The translations under genes and the position numbers were made by a program. The notes below the pieces were generated by a model, which ran no database searches, was not told where the DNA came from, and saw only the letters and a list, made by a program, of their open reading frames with translations. From Paragonimus westermani (Eukaryota > Platyhelminthes > Trematoda > Plagiorchiida > Troglotrematidae), in contig QNGE01000136.1 of NCBI GenBank assembly GCA_008508345.1, positions 51,968 to 115,967 of the forward strand: a stretch of DNA of 64,000 bases. The letters are read 5' to 3'. This document shows, piece by piece, positions 58,236 through 64,000 of the stretch (the first letter of the stretch is position 1; each line of letters begins with the position of its first letter).

Positions 58236-58314
58236 GCCCGATGGAGTCCACAGGTCAGTGCGTATGGGAACGCTACCTGTAGAAAGTGTGCAAAAGTTCG
58301 TAGTATCTCAATAA
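58236..58314 (+). CDS. Candidate terminal exon of the 3-exon gene end
   Basis: A strong acceptor (TTTGTACCGTTTGTTTCAG) is followed by one base that completes a codon, 25 codons (PDGVHRSVRMGTLPVESVQK) and TAA at 58312-58314. The joined reading across 58180 and 58236 flows naturally. I see no AATAAA close downstream; the nearest clear one is near 58920. Function unknown. Confidence 0.42.
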
Positions 58315-61300
58315 CTCGTAAATAACTTAATAACTTCAAATCTCAGCGTCTGTCACACTGGATTTGCACACCTCATTGATGGTAACAACAGCGAGACCGG
58401 CTGTTTTCGAAGACAGATAATTACATGTGCTACCTGAGCTATCAACATTGCCTGAACTACGTTAAACAGTCTTTCACGGAAAGTTAACAGGGGTCGTTTC
58501 CGTTACACAATCTTCGCATGAAAGTCGAAAATTTTCTCATCTACTCTACAAATTTCTGAATATTTAAGTTACGTCCACTACAATATTTCTTGTCGCACTT
58601 TTGGTTGGAAGTCGAGGAGTGTTGTTTAATGGCAAAATACCGTGAGTTAGCAATCCGTACTATTTTAAGGCGGTCGTCTTTATCTTTTAAATGACAGACA
58701 AAATTGTAACCTCACCATAACGACCACTTGTTGGTATTACCTATTCCTACGCCTTGAATTCGCGGCCAATAACGACAACCACCACAAATCTACAGCTCTG
58801 GAACCTATTCATTTTGTAAGTGAGTCAGTTCAGATATGTAATGCGGAATAACCTAAATGCCCGTGTTGTTTTGTATTGGTCAACGGCACATTACCATACA
58901 CTAGTGCGAAGATGTTTATGAATAAATGCTTGTAGCCCAATCATTAACTTTATGAACAAGAAAGTTTAAGGTCGTGTTCCTAGTCGACCAAATGAAATTC
59001 AATCTTTTAGCCTGAACCAACATTCTCACGTGTCCAAGGATTTCCGCACACGCTTGAGCCGATAACTAAAATAATGGAATGAAATCTCGACTGGCAACTC
59101 CTTCTTTCACATTTCAGTCGGTTTTCAAACACTTGTGACTTCATCAGTCATCATCATGCTGAGCTTCATATTTTTCGTTCAGTCCACCTAACAAATAGGG
59201 TTCACAAATAAGCTTACGAGAAAAATTGTAACTGATTGAATGGATGTTATTAAGTGAAGGTCACGTAACAAATCGGTGCAGCTAAGTATATACTAACTAA
59301 TTAAATTGTTTCATCCACATTTGGTGAATGTGTGTTCGGCCAGCATGTACATAAAATGTGGCAAGAGGACAACAAGATGCACATATGCACTCTTATATCT
59401 GATATGTGCCTGCTGAGTGATGATATCTGTTCTTTTCCAATTTGCATGCAACCTCGTCGGGTTATACTAATCTGATGAAAAATTATTGAAAACACTAGCC
59501 CATTGTTCTCTCTTCCTGCAGTCTCTTATTCAATTACTACTGATCAGGTGATGAAGACTAATTCATTATGCCAACTTTACCATCGACGTTTGCAAAAGTG
59601 AACGGAAAAATGACCACACGTTTCTAGTAGGAATTACAATGAACCAATGCACTTGAACTCCTCATTCTGGTTGTAGAATTAAATGGTTTCCAATTAACTG
59701 CAAACTAGGTTTTGATCGAAGAACACTTCACAAGTACCGTCGTCTCGCATGATTGGCATACGTTTCAAGGAGTGTCATTTGAGCTCAAGTATATTGTTTG
59801 GAAGATTTACCAACCTACCCCGGATAACATGTTAGTACATTCACTTGAGCTTGTAGCTGCTGTTATCCGAGCAGTGTAACTACTTCGGTTCTTTCGAAAT
59901 CTTGGTCGATACAACCGCTTTATGGCTACACCGTTTGGGTTCTTTTCATTTTAAATTCGCTAAGTGACGCTCAGTCTGGAATACCCTTCATCACGTAAAC
60001 TGTAATCTTTATTTCTTGTTCGTAATGAATAAACTCAGAAGACCTAGGTTCAGTCCACAATTCGTTTGACAATGAGATTTTCAAACTTGTTGGAAAGCTC
60101 AGGTTACTGAGAATGTGCACGAATGGTGACGAAGGTATATTCTTACAGAAGGAGAAGCGTGGTCTGTCAATCTGTTTCACTCCTGGCAACAAATGGACAC
60201 CATTCTAAGGGAAAATAGATGCTTGTTTGGCATTAGTGTGGAAGGGAAGTAAGCGTACGCTCAAGAATCATGATTACAGAAACGAGAAAGCGAGTTGCCT
60301 TCAAGAATTTGACGGGTTTTTTTTCATCATACCGTAAAACGCATGAAGCTCTGTGAATGAGAATAAACGAAACTGATATTATTGGTGACAGTAAACGTTC
60401 GTCCATTGAGTCACTAACGGTGCATAAAGTAGGATAATTAAGTTGAACACTAAGAACAGCAGCTGGTCTTCCGTCACGCTTAGCGCTCAATGCGGATATC
60501 CTAGCAAAATAGCCTATTGTTTGAGATGGCTTTCTTGCACTATTGAACTTGGTCAGCGGTTAGTCAACTTCTGTTTCACTTCCATTCCTTCCAACTGTTT
60601 TGCTACCCTACTTGGCCTCGGGAGTTTCTATTACGTTTTCTTTATTCGCTTGGTTCTGTGATAATTAAATAAAACTGTTGGCTTATAACTGCCTGTTAGT
60701 ACAGACGGTTGGTCACAGTATTTTGTTAATGACTGCTGTCTAAATGTCCGGAGATATTGACATCACAAACACATTTCAATGATCCGAAGACCAGAGAGCC
60801 AATGGACAGACTCAATAAATTCGAAACGTTCGGTTCAATTGATTTAAGGCATTGGGACGGTAAACCGACAAAATACTGCGTTGATTCTTGTCGATCACAC
60901 GCATACAACAGACGTGTGGCAACTGAACTGCAAATACAAGCCGTTCCAAATGTCATAGATTTGTATATATAAGCTCCATATATGTGACAAACACGAGTAA
61001 AAGAAATGTCAACAACTGTCAAGATTTTGCTTTATACCACACTGTTGAAGTGATTTACATTTTCAAATGGTCATTCCAGAGAGGTTATCTGACAATAACT
61101 GTTGGATTGGAACCGATCTTCCCTGTTAGTGGTTCCACAAAGTCTAACATCATCATCCACTCCACACATTACTAGCATGCTGCATGGTTACAGATGCTTT
61201 GGGGGTGGAAAACCGGAAGAATGAATAATTTGTTGAAACTTAAAGCTAAACCACTAAGGCCGTAATAAGGTCCACATTTCTTACCTTAAGAAAACCTTGA

Positions 61301-64000
61301 GGATGTTTTTACTTATTCCAGATCACCTTTACAAAGATAAACTGCTGAACTATTTGAATTCGTTACGTCTGTTGATATTCAAGTGACACCGATCCTGGGT
61401 CGAACGTTTCCCACCACAGACAAATTACCGGGTTGTGCTGCGACAACGTGCTCTTCTGTTGGTTTCAAGATCAGACTTGATGCACAGTCATAATAATATC
61501 AAGTCTCCAGTGATGCTACACACGACCCTTCATTAATACTGGGTGCCAACTGTTACTACCTCCATGCTGGAGTATGCTTTCTATTTTCTACAGGACGTAA
61601 TAGATTTCAATCCTTGCTGTCCTGACTAATCGTCATTTCCGGCAGGTGTTTTCCCACGAGGTCCTACAGTTGCTGACTATCGAAATCTATTTCACCGAAA
61701 CTGTCATCTACTCTGTCAATTTTTCTCACCAAATAATGCAACGCGAAGGCAGATACGTGCACATTTTTTCTGACATTCTATCAGCTGTAACTTTTCTATG
61801 AATCCTATATGAGGAAAAGTTTGCTTACCGAATTCGTCTGATAAGCTTTGCTTAGAATCAGGCTGAATCTGAACAGATGGAACGATTATCTGTTTTTCAA
61901 CACCGCTAAGCATGGCCTTATGATTAACGGGATCCTGTGAGATTAAACAACTAAAGAATGTGCCTAAGAAGTACTCTGCTGAGTGTACAATACGACTGTA
62001 TGCAGTTTTTTGCACAGTGAACCACAACAACGTTTCAGACGGTATAGATTCATTTATCCGGAAGCTAAAATCTCTTTGGCAGACGTCACACTTTGTCCTT
62101 GGGATTGTTTAGACGACTCTCACTTCGCTGCTATCAACAGTTGTCCGAAGTCAAAGGCTGACCTTTTTATCTTAGCAATGATGATAGGTAAGCTGAAAAT
62201 GTGTATTTAAAGTATAAACAAATGAAGACAATAGCCTTTAATAAATACGATCTCTTCTGGTTTGACTGAATACTTTTTACTGATGATAAAGTGTTACTCG
62301 GGTGTGTCTGTTCCGATGTCCTACCTCAGTGATTGGACTTAGCCCTTGATTATCAGGATTTTGTCTATACATTTCAATAATCATTGTGGAATTGCTGTTT
62401 GCTTTTTCTGACCATTTTGTTTAAACACGTTATAGAATTTCCAAAAGCGGTACAAACACAAAAACATACATGACCCTGATAGAAGCAGCTTGTTTATTTA
62501 AAGAACAAAGATAACTACATAAACGGTTGTGATCGTCGTGCTCAGATTCGAGACTTTGCGCGGACTCAACAACCTGTTTCGTTGGTGTGGGTTATCAATT
62601 TTTAAGTTCATGGAAATCTTGCAGAACTAAACTTGCCAGTCGTAACCCTGTTATCGAAAGATACCGTAATTTTTGCGCTAATTACAAGCGTTATTCGGCG
62701 TTTAGTTGTTCGCCAAGTTTTACGAACGTTCCATTACAAGACGTGAAAACACCATCAATGCGTTGAGATTCAAGCGAGTATCCACCGAACTCAGCCGAAC
62801 AGAGAGCTCAGTCTTATAAGCTGAAACTCTTACGCATTAATGATAATTCCACGTTAAGATATTAGACGTTTGCACATTTAACTGTCAAGCTTAGTGAACA
62901 GCCAGACATCGAAACCACCAGTTCGAGATATCACGCCTATCAATATTCTTGAAATGTATTGCATTCATCTTACATTATCAGTGATTTTTCAGACCATGCC
63001 AACACAACGCATGTTGAAACAACGTTGGTTTTTACAATATCCAAAGGACACTGGATGGTCTATTTGGATTATGTTGACCATTTTCTCCGAAACATTCTCG
63101 CCAAACTTCAACCTTAGTCGAGGACACAGCGTACGTGTAGACGCTGGCCTCAACGAAACGATTAAGCTAGCACACATTTACAAAGCAAGTGTACTGAGTT
63201 ACGCGCCGCTGAATGGAAGCACAAAAGAATTGAAAAAATCGTAACGAATTTGAAACCGGAAAGTTATTAATCTTGAGATCTCAGAAAGCGATCAGTGTTT
63301 GAAAATAATGTTCACCGTAAAACTTACGTACAACTTTACACCAATGAGCACTCGAAGATATACCTGCCTTAATTTGAACACCGCTCGCTTTTGATTGTTG
63401 ACTTTGTATTCATATGAAGTTTATTCGATTTCGTAAATAATTTTTGACCACCGTGTTATTGATTAAGGTCAAGAAACAGAGACATTAGCATTTTCTAAAC
63501 GATCCGGCAACCTCAGTATTACTCACAAACAAACGTGACGAAACGTTCGTATGTGACAGTTAGGTCACATTTAATGAGAGGCCATTGAACCAACGATCAA
63601 CATACACGAAAATGGACCAGCATATAGATCTCGGTCGCAGGGAATAGATACACACTACTGATGAGCTCTAGAAAGGATGAAGGCGGAGTCCAGCGCCTGT
63701 ACTCGCAAGGGACTACATGGAAAATCGATATGAATCTGGAATCCGCAATCAGCCTTGTGTGTTCTTCAGTCAAAGGAAATTTTAAATATTCCAGCTTCAG
63801 AAAGTTCTGGAAGTGTGAGCAGGACAAAACAGGACTTGACACCTAGAGTAGTTGCCAAGATAGCTACTTTGTATACAACCAGTTAACAGAAACATTCATT
63901 GGGTGCGACCGGCAGATATAGGTGCTTGGCCGTTTTGCATCAAAAGTTGGTTCTGTATCAGAAACATGCTCACTTTGCATCAGTCATATTGGTTGCCACT
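58315..64000. other. No recognisable gene or element
   Basis: Frames of up to 116 codons (62894-63244) occur without motifs or convincing splice pairs. No RNA gene, LTR or clear repeat seen. Likely intergenic or intronic. Confidence 0.4.

Noticed and set aside
63658..63690. CTGATGA resembling a second hammerhead core
   Set aside because: No stem II followed by GAAA at the right distance.

Overview
The window looks like nuclear DNA of a flatworm, most probably a trematode. It is AT-rich, gene-poor and full of decayed retroelements: a Penelope-like element carrying a GIY-YIG domain, a Ty3/gypsy element, and tRNA-headed short repeats. Coding sequence appears only as short open stretches between splice-like signals. 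There are no operons, no bacterial ribosome-binding sites and no CRISPR. The species is not determinable from what I can see; 'trematode' is an inference from the mix of elements.

Layout. 1-282 (-): edge exon of an unknown gene, apparently frame-shifted. 1380-1713 (+): 3' end and LTR of a gypsy family that recurs at 52.0 kb. 4867-7493 (+): weak candidate exons of an unknown gene, overlapped by a perfect 99-bp duplication (5299-5397 and 6910-7008). 8998-10089 (-): the one clear host gene, a protein with six IQ calmodulin-binding motifs, with a possible 5' exon at 10546-10689. About 12480-14188 (-): a Penelope-like element with broken reverse transcriptase and GIY-YIG regions, bounded by a perfect 260-bp inverted repeat, with a hammerhead-like motif at one edge. 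15.3-16.5 kb (+): weak candidate exons. 17.5, 29.3, 33.3-33.7, 41.9-43.3 and 56.3 kb: copies of a tRNA-derived repeat family, repeatedly in inverted pairs. 48.3-52.24 kb (+): a decayed Ty3/gypsy element with gag, protease, RT, RNase H, integrase and a 3' LTR. 54.2-58.3 kb (+): candidate exons of an unknown gene; the last three join in phase and end in a stop codon.

Only the IQ gene and the two retroelements are firm. The other exon calls rest on open frames next to splice-like sites and should be treated as leads. Apart from the two elements, no pathway or gene cluster can be inferred. The long remaining stretches look like intron or intergenic DNA. The most unusual structures are the perfect inverted repeat of the Penelope-like element, the duplicated 99-bp patch with flanking direct repeats, and the recurring inverted arrangement of the tRNA-headed repeats.
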